Below, piece by piece: positions 26,385-35,186 of a stretch of DNA of 64,000 nt. Source of the DNA: Alteromonas sp. LMIT006 (GTDB lineage Bacteria > Pseudomonadota > Gammaproteobacteria > Enterobacterales > Alteromonadaceae); assembly GCF_024300645.1 (NCBI RefSeq), contig NZ_CP101291.1, forward strand, positions 1,612,001-1,676,000, in the 5' to 3' direction. How positions within the stretch are numbered: the stretch's first letter is position 1; every line of letters begins with the position of its first letter. Under the pieces are notes generated by a model. It had not been told where the DNA came from, did not search any database, and saw nothing but the letters and a program-made list of their open reading frames with translations. Both the position numbers and the translations under genes were made by a program.

Positions 26385-27112
26385 TTCGTATTGCTCATTT
26401 GGCCATTAAAGATCGCATCGCCGTCGATCAAGCACAGTTTCATTCAGGGCAATTAAACGTGCTACTTGGGCCCAATGGCGTCGGCAAAAGCAGTCTCTTG
26501 TTGGCGATGGCAGGATTACTGGAAAAAGGTAATGCCCACAAGGCTATCCAATACGACGGTCATTCTCTTTATAAAATTTTGGATTGGCCTCATAAGCGCG
26601 GTCTCTATCAACAGACACAAGAACCTGAATTTGCGATCACGGTTGCACAAATGCTCGAGTTTTATCACTGTCCAGCTCGGACGTGTCATATGCCGGATGA
26701 GTTAGTTAATGCGCTAGGCATCGGCGAATTGCTCGATAAAGACTTACGTCAATGTTCTCAAGGACAGGCGGTAAGGGCGCATTTGGCGCGTGTGATGTTG
26801 TCTATCTGGCCGGCGCTGCGATCAGGCCAAGGTGTGCTGTTGCTGGATGAGCCATTAAATGGCTTAGATGTGCAGTATCAAATGAAATTACTGGATTGGT
26901 TGCATCAGATTGCCCACAACAACCTGGTGATCATGGCGTTACACGATATTGCGCTGGTATTGGCACAACCGAACACTTGCGTTACTTTATTAAAAGAAGG
27001 ACAGCGTCATGGTCACTGTGAAGGTCAATACGCTGTCGCCGAGTTGGCGTCAGATCCTTCTACGATATGCCGTTGTTTTTCTATCAATTCTTTGCCCATT
27101 TGGGTAAGATAA
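26381..27112 (+). CDS. btuD: ABC transporter ATPase, probably vitamin B12 BtuD
   Basis: A 243-residue ATPase overlapping btuC by ATGA. Walker A is GPNGVGKSS and Walker B is [12 protein letters not shown]. The H-loop His follows in [11 protein letters not shown]. The signature motif reads CSQGQ (in [15 protein letters not shown]) rather than LSGGQ, an unusual but positionally conserved version. The size matches E. coli BtuD (249). It powers import through the btuC-type permease. Confidence 0.76.
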   Translation: MIRIAHLAIKDRIAVDQAQFHSGQLNVLLGPNGVGKSSLLLAMAGLLEKGNAHKAIQYDGHSLYKILDWPHKRGLYQQTQEPEFAITVAQMLEFYHCPARTCHMPDELVNALGIGELLDKDLRQCSQGQAVRAHLARVMLSIWPALRSGQGVLLLDEPLNGLDVQYQMKLLDWLHQIAHNNLVIMALHDIALVLAQPNTCVTLLKEGQRHGHCEGQYAVAELASDPSTICRCFSINSLPIWVR

Positions 27113-27147
27113 CGTTATTCAAGAAACATACAAAATTTGAGAATATT

Positions 27148-28491
27148 ATGAGCAACTGGCGCATCGATTCCTGGCGTGACAAGCCAATCAAACAACAACC
27201 TACGTATCCGGACCAAGCGGCATTAGAACAAGTTGAAAGCCAACTTGCCTCGTATCCGCCCTTAGTATTTGCCGCGGAAGCCAGGCAGCTTTTGTCTGAG
27301 TTGGGCGATGTGGCTCAGGGCAATGGCTTTTTGTTACAAGGCGGTGATTGCGCAGAGTCCTTTACTGAGTTTAATGCTCCTAAGATCCGTGATACCTTCA
27401 AAGTCATGTTACAGATGGCCATTGTGCTGACCTTTGCCGGTCGCTGTCCGGTGACCAAAGTCGCGCGTATGGCGGGGCAATATGCCAAGCCGCGCTCAGC
27501 GGATATGGAGACCAAAGATGGCGTATCCTTACCGAGTTATCGCGGGGACATCATTAACTCGTTTGAGTTTACCGAAAGTGCGCGTGTGCCTGATCCCAAT
27601 CGCATGCTCGAAGCCTATCGCAACTCGGCTGCGACCTTGAACTTACTCAGAGCGTTTGCGCAAGGTGGCTTGGCCGACCTCAATCAAGTGCATCGCTGGA
27701 ATTTGGCATTTGTTGATAACAACCCCCTCAAAGAGCGTTATCAAGACATGGCGGATCGCATTGCCGATACGCTTGCGTTCATGGATGTGATTGGCATCAA
27801 TTCAGAGAGTCACCCGGCATTACATGAAACGGCTTTGTATACCTCGCATGAAGCCTTGTTACTGAACTACGAGCAAGCGCTGACCCGCGTGGATACGTTG
27901 ACAGGACTGCCGTATAACTGTTCTGCACACATGTTGTGGATCGGTGAACGCACGCGTCAGCTTGACCATGCCCATGTTGAGTTCTTCAGTGGCATCAATA
28001 ACCCGATTGGCGTAAAGATTGGTCCGACAATGACACCGGATGAGTTGATTCAACTGATTGATGCATTAAACCCGAACAATGTGCCTGGACGTTTGACCCT
28101 GATCACTCGAATGGGCGCAGATAAGTTAGCAGATAACTTGCCTGTTTTATTGCGTCGTGTCAAAGCGGAAGGTCGTCACGTGGTGTGGTCATCTGACCCG
28201 ATGCACGGTAATACCTTTTCAGCCTCTAGCGGCTACAAAACCCGTAATTTTGATGCGATTTTGCGTGAAATTCAGCAGTTCTTTACGGCACACAAGCAAG
28301 AAGGCACCCACGCGGGAGGCATCCACTTAGAGATGACCGGTCAGCATGTCACCGAGTGTACCGGTGGCGCGTATCAGATCAGTGATGATGATCTGGCACA
28401 AGCCTATCAAACCCAGTGCGACCCGCGCTTAAATGCCGATCAAGTGTTGGAGATGGCATTTTTGGTCTCTGATTACATCAAAGCACGTTAA
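27148..28491 (+). CDS. 3-deoxy-7-phosphoheptulonate synthase, class II
   Basis: A 447-residue class II (plant/Mycobacterium-type) DAHP synthase that condenses PEP and erythrose 4-phosphate at the entry of the shikimate pathway. Motifs are [73 protein letters not shown] and [15 protein letters not shown]. The frame runs back to 27067, but ATG at 27148 is the family start. It is followed by a strong hairpin terminator. Confidence 0.95.
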   Translation: MSNWRIDSWRDKPIKQQPTYPDQAALEQVESQLASYPPLVFAAEARQLLSELGDVAQGNGFLLQGGDCAESFTEFNAPKIRDTFKVMLQMAIVLTFAGRCPVTKVARMAGQYAKPRSADMETKDGVSLPSYRGDIINSFEFTESARVPDPNRMLEAYRNSAATLNLLRAFAQGGLADLNQVHRWNLAFVDNNPLKERYQDMADRIADTLAFMDVIGINSESHPALHETALYTSHEALLLNYEQALTRVDTLTGLPYNCSAHMLWIGERTRQLDHAHVEFFSGINNPIGVKIGPTMTPDELIQLIDALNPNNVPGRLTLITRMGADKLADNLPVLLRRVKAEGRHVVWSSDPMHGNTFSASSGYKTRNFDAILREIQQFFTAHKQEGTHAGGIHLEMTGQHVTECTGGAYQISDDDLAQAYQTQCDPRLNADQVLEMAFLVSDYIKAR

Positions 28492-28520
28492 GCCCCAACG
28501 GCTGAAAACACTCATCAAAT

Positions 28521-28556
28521 ACAGCCCGTTCACAGAGGATCGAGTAAACGGGCTGT
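28521..28556. terminator. Hairpin terminator between the DAHP synthase and ABC exporter genes
   Basis: Perfect 10-bp arms ACAGCCCGTT / AACGGGCTGT with a 16-nt loop and a CTTCTT tail, located between two converging genes. It can end both transcripts. Confidence 0.72.
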
Positions 28557-28560
28557 CTTC

Positions 28561-30348
28561 TTATCCATCCTCGTGTTGCTGGGCTTGCCACAGTTGGTAA
28601 TAGACGCCTTGAGCACTTAGCAGTTCTGAATGAGCGCCCTGTTCGGCAATCTGCCCATGTTTTAAAACGATGATCTGATCCGCATCCTTAATCGTGGATA
28701 ACCGATGCGCAATGACAACGCTGGTATGCGCTTTTGCCAGCGCGTTCATCGCCGTTAAGATCCCTTGCTCAGATTGACTGTCCAATGATGAGGTCGCTTC
28801 ATCAAAGATCACAATCGGGGGATTTTTGAGTAGCGTGCGGGCAATGGCCACGCGTTGTTTTTCCCCACCAGAGAGCTTCAAGCCACGCTCGCCCACTTGG
28901 GTGTCTAAGCCATCGGGCAGTTGCGCGACAAAATCAGACAATTGAGCCATGTTGATGGCGTTTGATACTTCATCATCACGGGCTTCCACGCGGCCGTAGC
29001 GAATATTATTGCCCAATGTATCGTTAAACAGCACGGTGTCTTGAGGCACCATGCCAAGCTGCTTGCGCAAGGAATCTTGGGTGACTTGGTCAAGCGCTTG
29101 TCCATCAATGCTAATGCTGCCTTGAGTGGGTTCATAAAAGCGCATGAGCAGTTTGGCCAGTGTGGATTTGCCGCTGCCACTGGGGCCGACGATGGCGACT
29201 TTGGCACCGGCGGGAATGGTAAAGCTGACGTCTTTAATGATGGGGCGATCACAGTGATAGGCAAATGAGACGTGGCTAAAGTCAATCTGTCCTTTCGGGC
29301 ATTCGAGAGGCTTGGCATCGGGCGCGTCTTGTACGCTCGATGGGGTATTGAGCAAGCTAAATAAGTTTTCAATATTGGCGAGCGCGCCACGGATCTCACG
29401 GTACACAAACCCCAAGAAGTTCAGCGGCATAAAGATCTGCATGGTAAACGCATTGATCAACACAAAATCACCAATGGTCATGGTGCCGGCTTTGACTTCC
29501 AGCGCCGCCAAAATCATCATACTGGTCATGGCCCCGGCAATAATAAACGCCTGCCCGCCGTTTAACGCGAAGAGTGACAGGCGGTTTTTGCGTCGGGCGT
29601 GCTCCCAGGTGGCGAGATTGGAATCATATAGCTCAGATTCGTACTGTTCATTGTTGAAGTATTTGACGGTTTCATAATTGAGTAAGCTATCGATGGCGCG
29701 CGTGTTGGTGGTGTTATCCGCTTGATTGACTTCGCGCACGTATTTGGTGCGCCAATCGGTCGCTTTCATGGAGAAAAACACATAGAGCACCACAGACACG
29801 GCGATGATCCCGGCAAAGGTCGCGCCGTATTGAGTGAATAAAATAATGATGACAAAGCCAATCTCCAACAATGTCGGCCCGATATTAAACACCATAAAGC
29901 GCATCAAGAAGCTAATGCCGTTGGTGCCGCGGTCAATGTCACGCGATAGGCCACCGGTTTGGCGATTGAGGTGAAACGCGAGATCCAAGGCGTGTAAGTG
30001 TTTGAATACTTGTAGCCCAAGCCGGCGCATGGCGCGCTCCGTCACTCGACCAAACAAGGTGTCGCGCACCTCGCCTAAGATGACATTGAGAAAACGAAAC
30101 CCACCATAAGCGATGACTAAAGCGATGGGGCCCAATAGCAGCGGGGTGATGGTGTTTTCATTGTTTAGGCTATCGACACTGTATTTAAGGACAAAGGGCA
30201 GGGCGACGCTGGCCAATTTGGCCGCCACAAGGCACAACAAGGCCAGTGCGACGCGCTGTTTGAACTCACCTAAATACGGTAAGAGCTTGAATAAGACTCG
30301 CCAGGTCACGGGTTGATTGTTGGGTGTGTCAAATCGCATGGAGCGCAT
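28561..30348 (-). CDS. Atm1-type ABC exporter
   Basis: A 595-residue homodimeric ABC half-transporter of the ABCB7/HMT1/Atm1 family. Six membrane helices occupy about 30-320, including the conserved HLHALDLAFHLNRQTGGLSRDIDRGT and the glutathione-site-like NYETVKYFNNE. The ATPase has GPSGSGKST, LSGGEKQRVAIAR and VIFDEATSSLD. Family members export glutathione-linked metals or sulfur compounds. It diverges from ygaV-ygaP, a sulfur-handling pair, which fits that theme. Confidence 0.87.
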   Translation of the reverse strand: MRSMRFDTPNNQPVTWRVLFKLLPYLGEFKQRVALALLCLVAAKLASVALPFVLKYSVDSLNNENTITPLLLGPIALVIAYGGFRFLNVILGEVRDTLFGRVTERAMRRLGLQVFKHLHALDLAFHLNRQTGGLSRDIDRGTNGISFLMRFMVFNIGPTLLEIGFVIIILFTQYGATFAGIIAVSVVLYVFFSMKATDWRTKYVREVNQADNTTNTRAIDSLLNYETVKYFNNEQYESELYDSNLATWEHARRKNRLSLFALNGGQAFIIAGAMTSMMILAALEVKAGTMTIGDFVLINAFTMQIFMPLNFLGFVYREIRGALANIENLFSLLNTPSSVQDAPDAKPLECPKGQIDFSHVSFAYHCDRPIIKDVSFTIPAGAKVAIVGPSGSGKSTLAKLLMRFYEPTQGSISIDGQALDQVTQDSLRKQLGMVPQDTVLFNDTLGNNIRYGRVEARDDEVSNAINMAQLSDFVAQLPDGLDTQVGERGLKLSGGEKQRVAIARTLLKNPPIVIFDEATSSLDSQSEQGILTAMNALAKAHTSVVIAHRLSTIKDADQIIVLKHGQIAEQGAHSELLSAQGVYYQLWQAQQHEDG

Positions 30349-30455
30349 GAGGGATTAATCTATTTGTTTCTAGTTTCAATAGGATTATAAACACTTTTAC
30401 GCTGAATATGAGTCCTGTTGCAATAAAATTGCTCTTTTGTTTTTCATCATCTATA

Positions 30456-30484
30456 TTGACTATATAAGTAATTTCTAATATATT
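30456..30484 (+). promoter_or_regulatory. Sigma70-type promoter of ygaV-ygaP
   Basis: TTGACT (30456-30461) and TATATT (30479-30484) with an exact 17-bp spacer, 26 bp before the ygaV ATG. The surrounding AT-rich partial repeats (TATAT...ATATA) could be the ArsR-type operator, but no clear palindrome stands out. Confidence 0.6.
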
Positions 30485-30510
30485 TAATCCATCAACACAA
30501 CGAGGTGCTT

Positions 30511-30819
30511 ATGGATCTTCAACAGCTACAGAGCAACGCAACCAACGCAGAAACCTTACTCAAAGCCATGGCTAATCGCCACAGGTTGATGATTTTATGC
30601 ACTTTGCTGCGTCAGGAACGCGATGTAAATAGCTTAGCGAATGAAGTGTGCTTGTCCCAGTCTGCGGTGTCTCAGCATTTGAAAGTATTAAAAGATGCTA
30701 ATGTGTTGGGCGCGCGAAAAGACGGTGTCAAAGTGATTTATTCGATTGTCGATCCGCTCGTTGGTGCCATCTTGAGTAACTTATATCTGGCCTATTGCGG
30801 GCCACAATCTGATTGTTAA
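30511..30819 (+). CDS. ygaV: ArsR-family repressor, YgaV homologue
   Basis: A 102-residue winged-helix protein of the ArsR/SmtB fold (recognition helix in CLSQSAVSQHLKVLKDA, about 47-63). ATG at 30511 with GAGG upstream is chosen over GTG at 30505. It carries Cys30, Cys47 and two C-terminal Cys in AYCGPQSDC. In E. coli, YgaV represses the ygaVP operon. Here the next gene is a clear YgaP homologue, which supports the name. Sensing of sulfide or persulfide through the cysteines is an inference from related regulators (BigR/SqrR). Confidence 0.82.
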   Translation: MDLQQLQSNATNAETLLKAMANRHRLMILCTLLRQERDVNSLANEVCLSQSAVSQHLKVLKDANVLGARKDGVKVIYSIVDPLVGAILSNLYLAYCGPQSDC

Positions 30820-30843
30820 TTATTTTTTTGAGAGAGTATTATT

Positions 30844-31359
30844 ATGACCATTCAACAAATCACCCCAGAACAGGCCAAAACGTGGTTAGACAGCGATGAA
30901 GCGCTGCTGATTGATGTCAGAGAGCCGGCAGAACATCGTCATACTGCTATAAACAATGCGCATTTGGTGCCGTTAAGTAACTTGGAACTCGATCCCTCGA
31001 TTGCAAAGGGCAAAAAAGTCATCGTGCATTGCCAAAAAGGCGTGCGCGGCAATAAAGCCTGTGAACAGTTTGTCAAACGCCACCCGGAATTGGAGTTTGT
31101 TAATATGGCAGGTGGCATTGAAGCATGGCAAGCCGATGGTTTTGCTGTTATCAAAGGACAGAGCAACGTGTTGCCTTTAGATAGACAGGTGCAAATCATT
31201 GTCGGTGGCAGTGTGCTGGCAGGTGTCGTATTATCGCAAACCGTGGCGATGCCATGGGTGTGGTTATCGGGCTTTTTTGGAGCGGGTTTACTATTTGCTG
31301 GGTTAAGTGGCTTTTGCGGGTTAGCTCGGGTGTTGGCGCTTATGCCCTGGAATCGTTAG
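30844..31359 (+). CDS. ygaP: Membrane-bound rhodanese, YgaP homologue
   Basis: A 171-residue protein. The N-terminal rhodanese domain (about 1-105) has the catalytic Cys63 in HCQKGVRG; the C-terminal DUF2892-type two-helix hairpin has LDRQVQIIVGGSVLAGVVL and GLLFAGLSGFCGLARVL. This domain order and the LSGFCGLAR motif are those of E. coli YgaP (174 residues). It transfers sulfane sulfur to thiols or cyanide at the inner membrane. It lies 24 bp downstream of ygaV in an operon. Confidence 0.9.
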   Translation: MTIQQITPEQAKTWLDSDEALLIDVREPAEHRHTAINNAHLVPLSNLELDPSIAKGKKVIVHCQKGVRGNKACEQFVKRHPELEFVNMAGGIEAWQADGFAVIKGQSNVLPLDRQVQIIVGGSVLAGVVLSQTVAMPWVWLSGFFGAGLLFAGLSGFCGLARVLALMPWNR

Positions 31360-31393
31360 TGGATCCGTTGAGAATATAATATGAGGTAACAAT

Positions 31394-32887
31394 ATGGATT
31401 GGATGGTGTGGGTTGAGCAATATCAGTTGCCCTTACAAGGACTGGGTATTGCGCTAGGTGCGGCGTTTTTAACATGGCTTATCATGCGTGCAAAACAGCA
31501 TAAGCAGCAACACATCATCCAACACCAAGCGCAGCAAATTGTAGACATTCAGCAAGCACAGACAAAATTAAGTGAGGAGTTAGAAACAGCCCACACGACT
31601 TTATCAGAGCACAAGGCTGAGCTTGCGAGTGTCATTAGCGACAATGGGCATTTGCTCGATCGCAATGAAGAGCTCAAGGACACGCTCAAGGCCACCCAAG
31701 AACAACTGCTCAACAGCCAACAACAACTGCATCATGCCAATACACAACTGGCGAGCATGCAAGCCACTCAAGCTGAGCGCGAAGCCAATGTCAAAGAGCA
31801 GATTCAAATGCTCAATGATAATAAAGAGGCGTTACTCAAAGAATTTGAGCTGTTGTCGAAGCGGGTACTGGACGAACGCGCGCGTACTTTTAAACAAGCC
31901 AATCAAGAATCCATTCAAAGTCTATTGTTTCCGGTACAAAAAGAGCTCGGCGAATTTAAACAGCGCGTGGATACCGTTCACAGTGAGGAGACCAAACAAC
32001 GCGCGGAGCTCAAAGCGGAGCTTAAACAGTTACAGTCATTGAATGTGGCTATTACCGAGCAAGCTGACCGCTTATCCACTGCGCTCTCGGGCAATAAAAA
32101 GATGCAGGGCGGTTGGGGCGAGATGATTTTGGAATCCGTGCTAGATAAAGCCGGATTGCGCCTAGGACATGACTATCAACGCGAAGTGGCGTTAAATGGC
32201 GAAGACGGTAAATATCGCCCGGATGTGGTGGTGTATTTACCGCATAAAAAGCACTTGGTGATTGATGCGAAAACCTCGTTTAATGCCTATCAAACCTATG
32301 TGAATAGTGAAGATGAGATTGAGCGCCAGCAGGCACTCAATGCACACGTAGCGGCAGTCAAAGCACGACTCAATGAGCTGGCTGATAAGTCTTATTATCG
32401 CTTGGAGGGGCTGAATTCGCCGGAAGTAGTGATCATGTTTATTCCCATTGAGTCGGCCTACGTTGAAGCGCTCCAAGCCGATGAGCAGCTGTTTGCAGGG
32501 GCATTGGAGCGCAATATTTTGATTGCGACCCCCACAACATTGCTCACATCATTGAACATTGTGCGCCAGCTGTGGCGTTTTGAAGATCAGAATAAACACG
32601 CACTGGAGCTCGCTGGTCGGGCTGAAAAGCTCTATGCCAAGTTAGCGAGCTTTGTGGATTCGATGCAAAAAGTCGGCCGGCAAATTGACACCGCCAAAGA
32701 TACCTATGATAAAGCCTTCAATCAACTCTGTGCGGGTAAGGGCAATCTCATCAAACAGGCGTCTGAATTTAAAGAATTGGGTGTTGCGGTCCAGCGCGAG
32801 TTACCAGAGGACTTGGTGGATCAAGCGAGGTTAGAGTTGCCTAATGTCAAAGGGAGTGCAGCCGATTTGCTCGATACATCAGACTAG
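31394..32887 (+). CDS. rmuC: DNA recombination protein RmuC
   Basis: A 497-residue protein: an N-terminal membrane anchor (about 11-29), a long Gln/Glu-rich coiled coil (about 35-180), then the RmuC nuclease-like domain (KKMQGGWGEMILESVLDKAGL, YRPDVVVYLPHKKHLVIDAKTSFNAY, IESAYVEAL). The PD-(D/E)XK-like core D...DAK is visible. In E. coli it limits inversions at short inverted repeats. The flanks do not suggest an operon. Confidence 0.93.
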   Translation: MDWMVWVEQYQLPLQGLGIALGAAFLTWLIMRAKQHKQQHIIQHQAQQIVDIQQAQTKLSEELETAHTTLSEHKAELASVISDNGHLLDRNEELKDTLKATQEQLLNSQQQLHHANTQLASMQATQAEREANVKEQIQMLNDNKEALLKEFELLSKRVLDERARTFKQANQESIQSLLFPVQKELGEFKQRVDTVHSEETKQRAELKAELKQLQSLNVAITEQADRLSTALSGNKKMQGGWGEMILESVLDKAGLRLGHDYQREVALNGEDGKYRPDVVVYLPHKKHLVIDAKTSFNAYQTYVNSEDEIERQQALNAHVAAVKARLNELADKSYYRLEGLNSPEVVIMFIPIESAYVEALQADEQLFAGALERNILIATPTTLLTSLNIVRQLWRFEDQNKHALELAGRAEKLYAKLASFVDSMQKVGRQIDTAKDTYDKAFNQLCAGKGNLIKQASEFKELGVAVQRELPEDLVDQARLELPNVKGSAADLLDTSD

Positions 32888-33061
32888 ACGCCACTCGCGT
32901 AAGTCTCGCTGAACTACGATGTTCGTCGTAAGATGCCTCATTCACAAAACTTTCATTTGAGTCGTGTTAATAATACTGTTAGTTTTCATTCATTGAACAT
33001 ACATGGAGTGTACTGGGGATGGCATTCGCCATCAACGGATCAAATTGTGCGGTCAATTTGA

Positions 33062-33105
33062 GCAAGGATGCGTATCGATTACGACTCGTCCTTGCGGTAG
33101 CCTGC
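33062..33105 (+). promoter_or_regulatory. ops/JUMPstart antitermination element (copy 1)
   Basis: GCGGTAGCCTGC at 33094-33105 matches the core of the ops element (GGCGGTAGCNTG) recruited by RfaH at polysaccharide operons. Directly before it, GCAAGGA (33062-33068) pairs with TCCTTGC (33089-33095), so a hairpin leads into the ops core. A second copy with the same CCTTGCGGTAGCCTGC string and its own upstream hairpin lies near 37.7 kb. RfaH itself is not in the window. Confidence 0.72.
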
Positions 33106-33164
33106 ATAATTCTCAATAAAATTTTCAATAGTTTCAATACGTTATAATCTTCTTTTTGTGTGAC

Positions 33165-33179
33165 TAAGAAAATTTCTTA
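33165..33179. promoter_or_regulatory. Palindrome TAAGAAA-A-TTTCTTA (copy 1)
   Basis: A 15-bp inverted repeat with perfect 7-bp arms. The 17-bp string CTAAGAAAATTTCTTAT containing it recurs exactly in the leader after wzc. Candidate binding site of a regulator shared by both polysaccharide leaders; the protein is unknown. Confidence 0.5.
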
Positions 33180-33247
33180 TATACACAACACACTGCGTTT
33201 GAAACACTAACCCCAGATATAATTTTATTACCTAGTACGGGTCGTTT

Positions 33248-33550
33248 ATGAGTCAAAATAAAGCGGAATATCAAACGGCACAGCGCATCAAATTTGCCAT
33301 CGTGTCAGTAGTATTTGGTATGTTTGGATTGCATCGTTTCATGCGTCATCAATACCTCAGCGGTTTCGGTTTTTTGATTGTGTTTGGTGCGATGGTGTTT
33401 ATGATTGGCAACCCTACCAAACTGAGTATTGTGGTGGTAGGCTTAGTTATATTACTCATCTTGGCGGTGATTGATGCCATCACTATGCTCAGTCAGGGGC
33501 GTTTTTACTTGGATGAGCAACATGTTAAAATCAGCAGTAAAAGTTGGTAA
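33248..33550 (+). CDS. TM2-domain-like small membrane protein
   Basis: A 100-residue membrane protein with an amphipathic N-terminus and helices at about 16-32, 40-55 and 62-80. VFGMFGLHRFMRHQYLSGFGFLI has the G-x-HRF...G-x-G pattern of TM2 domains, seen in proteins of unknown function. It is the first gene after ops copy 1 and lies 73 bp before wza, so it is probably transcribed with the export genes. No direct role in polysaccharide export is known to me. Confidence 0.6.
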   Translation: MSQNKAEYQTAQRIKFAIVSVVFGMFGLHRFMRHQYLSGFGFLIVFGAMVFMIGNPTKLSIVVVGLVILLILAVIDAITMLSQGRFYLDEQHVKISSKSW

Positions 33551-33623
33551 ATCATGGATTTAGTATTTTATTCTCCAACCTAGTTCTGGTAGAATTCTAT
33601 AGTATTTTGTAAACGGACGACGT

Positions 33624-34724
33624 ATGAAACCAATTTCGACTGCACTGTGCGCCAGCCTAATGGCGACATTGGTTATGGGGTGTACACTGACCCCAGGTAG
33701 CCACTTGGAGGTGGCAGAGGCTCGCACTCATTTTGAACAAAACGGTGTGAGAGTAACGTTACAACCCATCACACCAAGTGTCATTGCCGAACTCGAGCAA
33801 ATGAACACCTCGGCATTTGACCCAGCTTCTTTAACCGACCTTACTGACGTGAGCGAAAGCCCTTATACCATCGGTATTGGCGATGTAATTACGGTCGTGG
33901 TGTGGGAACATCCTGAATTGACCAGTCCATTAGGTCAATTTCGTGCCTCAGACGAACAAGGCAACGTGGTGTACGAAGACGGGACCATCTTCTATCCTTA
34001 TGCGGGCAACGTACCGGTATTAGGTAAAACGGTCACCGAAGTCCGCCGCATGATCACCGAGCGCTTGCAAACCTATATTGAAAACCCTCAAGTGGATGTG
34101 CGTGTCGCGGCGTACAAAAGCCAAAAATATCTGGTATCAGGTGATGTGACTCAACCAGGCGTGTTTCCGATTAATAACGTACCGCAACGCGTCTTGGACG
34201 CATTATACACTGCGGGTGGGATCAGCTCAGAAGGTAATTTGCACGCAGTGACCTTGACACGTGACAATCAACAATACCACATTCCAGTCTACGACATCTT
34301 GTATGATGGCCAACAGCAGTTCAACGTTTTGTTGCAAGACGACGATGTTTTGCATGTACAAGACAGTGCGCCGCGTCAAATTTTTGTGATGGGCGAAGTC
34401 GTGCGTCCTCAATCGGTGGCTTTGTCTAGCCAACCCATGTCGTTGACCGAAGTGTTATCGCAAGCCGGTGGCTTGAACGAGCTGCGTGCGGATGCGCGAG
34501 GGGTGTTTGTGATCCGCGATGGTCAATCGCCCAGCGATATTCTGGTGTATCAAGTAGACGTGCATCAAGCTTACAACTTTGCGTTGGCGGATGAGTTTGT
34601 GTTGAAACCACGCGATATTGTGTACGTGAGCGCCGCGCCGATTACGCGCTGGAACCGCTTTATTTCGAATATTTTGCCATCCATCACGTCGATTCGAACG
34701 CTGGATGACATCAACCAGAATTAA
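33624..34724 (+). CDS. wza: Outer-membrane polysaccharide export lipoprotein
   Basis: A 366-residue Wza-family protein. The signal peptide ends at lipobox VMGC (Cys20). The poly_export domain (YTIGIGDVITVVVWEHPELTSP) and SLBB domains (YLVSGDVTQPGVFPI, IFVMGEVVRPQSVALSS) follow. The C-terminal amphipathic helix that forms the outer-membrane pore is near WNRFISNILPSITSIRTL. It forms an octameric channel with Wzc. The Wzb and Wzc genes follow with short gaps. Confidence 0.94.
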   Translation: MKPISTALCASLMATLVMGCTLTPGSHLEVAEARTHFEQNGVRVTLQPITPSVIAELEQMNTSAFDPASLTDLTDVSESPYTIGIGDVITVVVWEHPELTSPLGQFRASDEQGNVVYEDGTIFYPYAGNVPVLGKTVTEVRRMITERLQTYIENPQVDVRVAAYKSQKYLVSGDVTQPGVFPINNVPQRVLDALYTAGGISSEGNLHAVTLTRDNQQYHIPVYDILYDGQQQFNVLLQDDDVLHVQDSAPRQIFVMGEVVRPQSVALSSQPMSLTEVLSQAGGLNELRADARGVFVIRDGQSPSDILVYQVDVHQAYNFALADEFVLKPRDIVYVSAAPITRWNRFISNILPSITSIRTLDDINQN

Positions 34725-34732
34725 TCTTGGGT

Positions 34733-35167
34733 ATGTTTAGTCGAATCCTTGTTTTGTGTACGGGCAACATTTGTCGCTCTCCCGCGGCTGAACATTTGTT
34801 GCGCGCCCAATTACCTGACCATATTCACGTCGACTCCGCAGGGGTTGGGGCGATGGTAGGGCATGGTGCGGATGCCACCGTGCAAGAAATTACTCAAAAA
34901 CGGGGATTGGATCTTACCACCCATGAAGCCAAACAAGTGACACGGACCATGCTGGGGCAATTTGATTTGGTGCTGGTGATGGAACAAGAACACATTGAAG
35001 CGGTGACCCGTATTGCCCCCGAAGCGCGCGGCAAAACCAAATTACTTGGATGCTGGATAGGCAATAAAGCCATTCCAGATCCGTATAAAAAATCTTATGA
35101 AATCTACACCTTAGCCGATGATATGATTGCGCAAGCCGTCGAGTCATGGATGAAATATTTACGTTAG
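34733..35167 (+). CDS. wzb: Wzb-type low-molecular-weight protein tyrosine phosphatase
   Basis: A 144-residue LMW-PTP with the catalytic loop CTGNICRS near the N-terminus and the acid Asp in IPDPYKKS. It sits between wza and wzc and dephosphorylates the Tyr-rich tail of Wzc, which controls polymer length and export. The ATG at 34733 is chosen over a TTG at 34727. Confidence 0.93.
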   Translation: MFSRILVLCTGNICRSPAAEHLLRAQLPDHIHVDSAGVGAMVGHGADATVQEITQKRGLDLTTHEAKQVTRTMLGQFDLVLVMEQEHIEAVTRIAPEARGKTKLLGCWIGNKAIPDPYKKSYEIYTLADDMIAQAVESWMKYLR

Positions 35168-35186
35168 TCGGCATTCAACAAGAAAG

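Larger units (their letters stand above)
32888..33247 (+). other. Leader region before the TM2-like gene and wza operon
   Basis: A 360-bp stretch without a gene. It contains a perfect 8-bp inverted repeat TCAAATTG / CAATTTGA (33040-33061), the hairpin plus ops element described separately (33062-33105), a TATAAT box at 33143 without a good -35, and a 15-bp palindrome (33165-33179). No convincing promoter upstream of the ops element was found. Confidence 0.6.
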
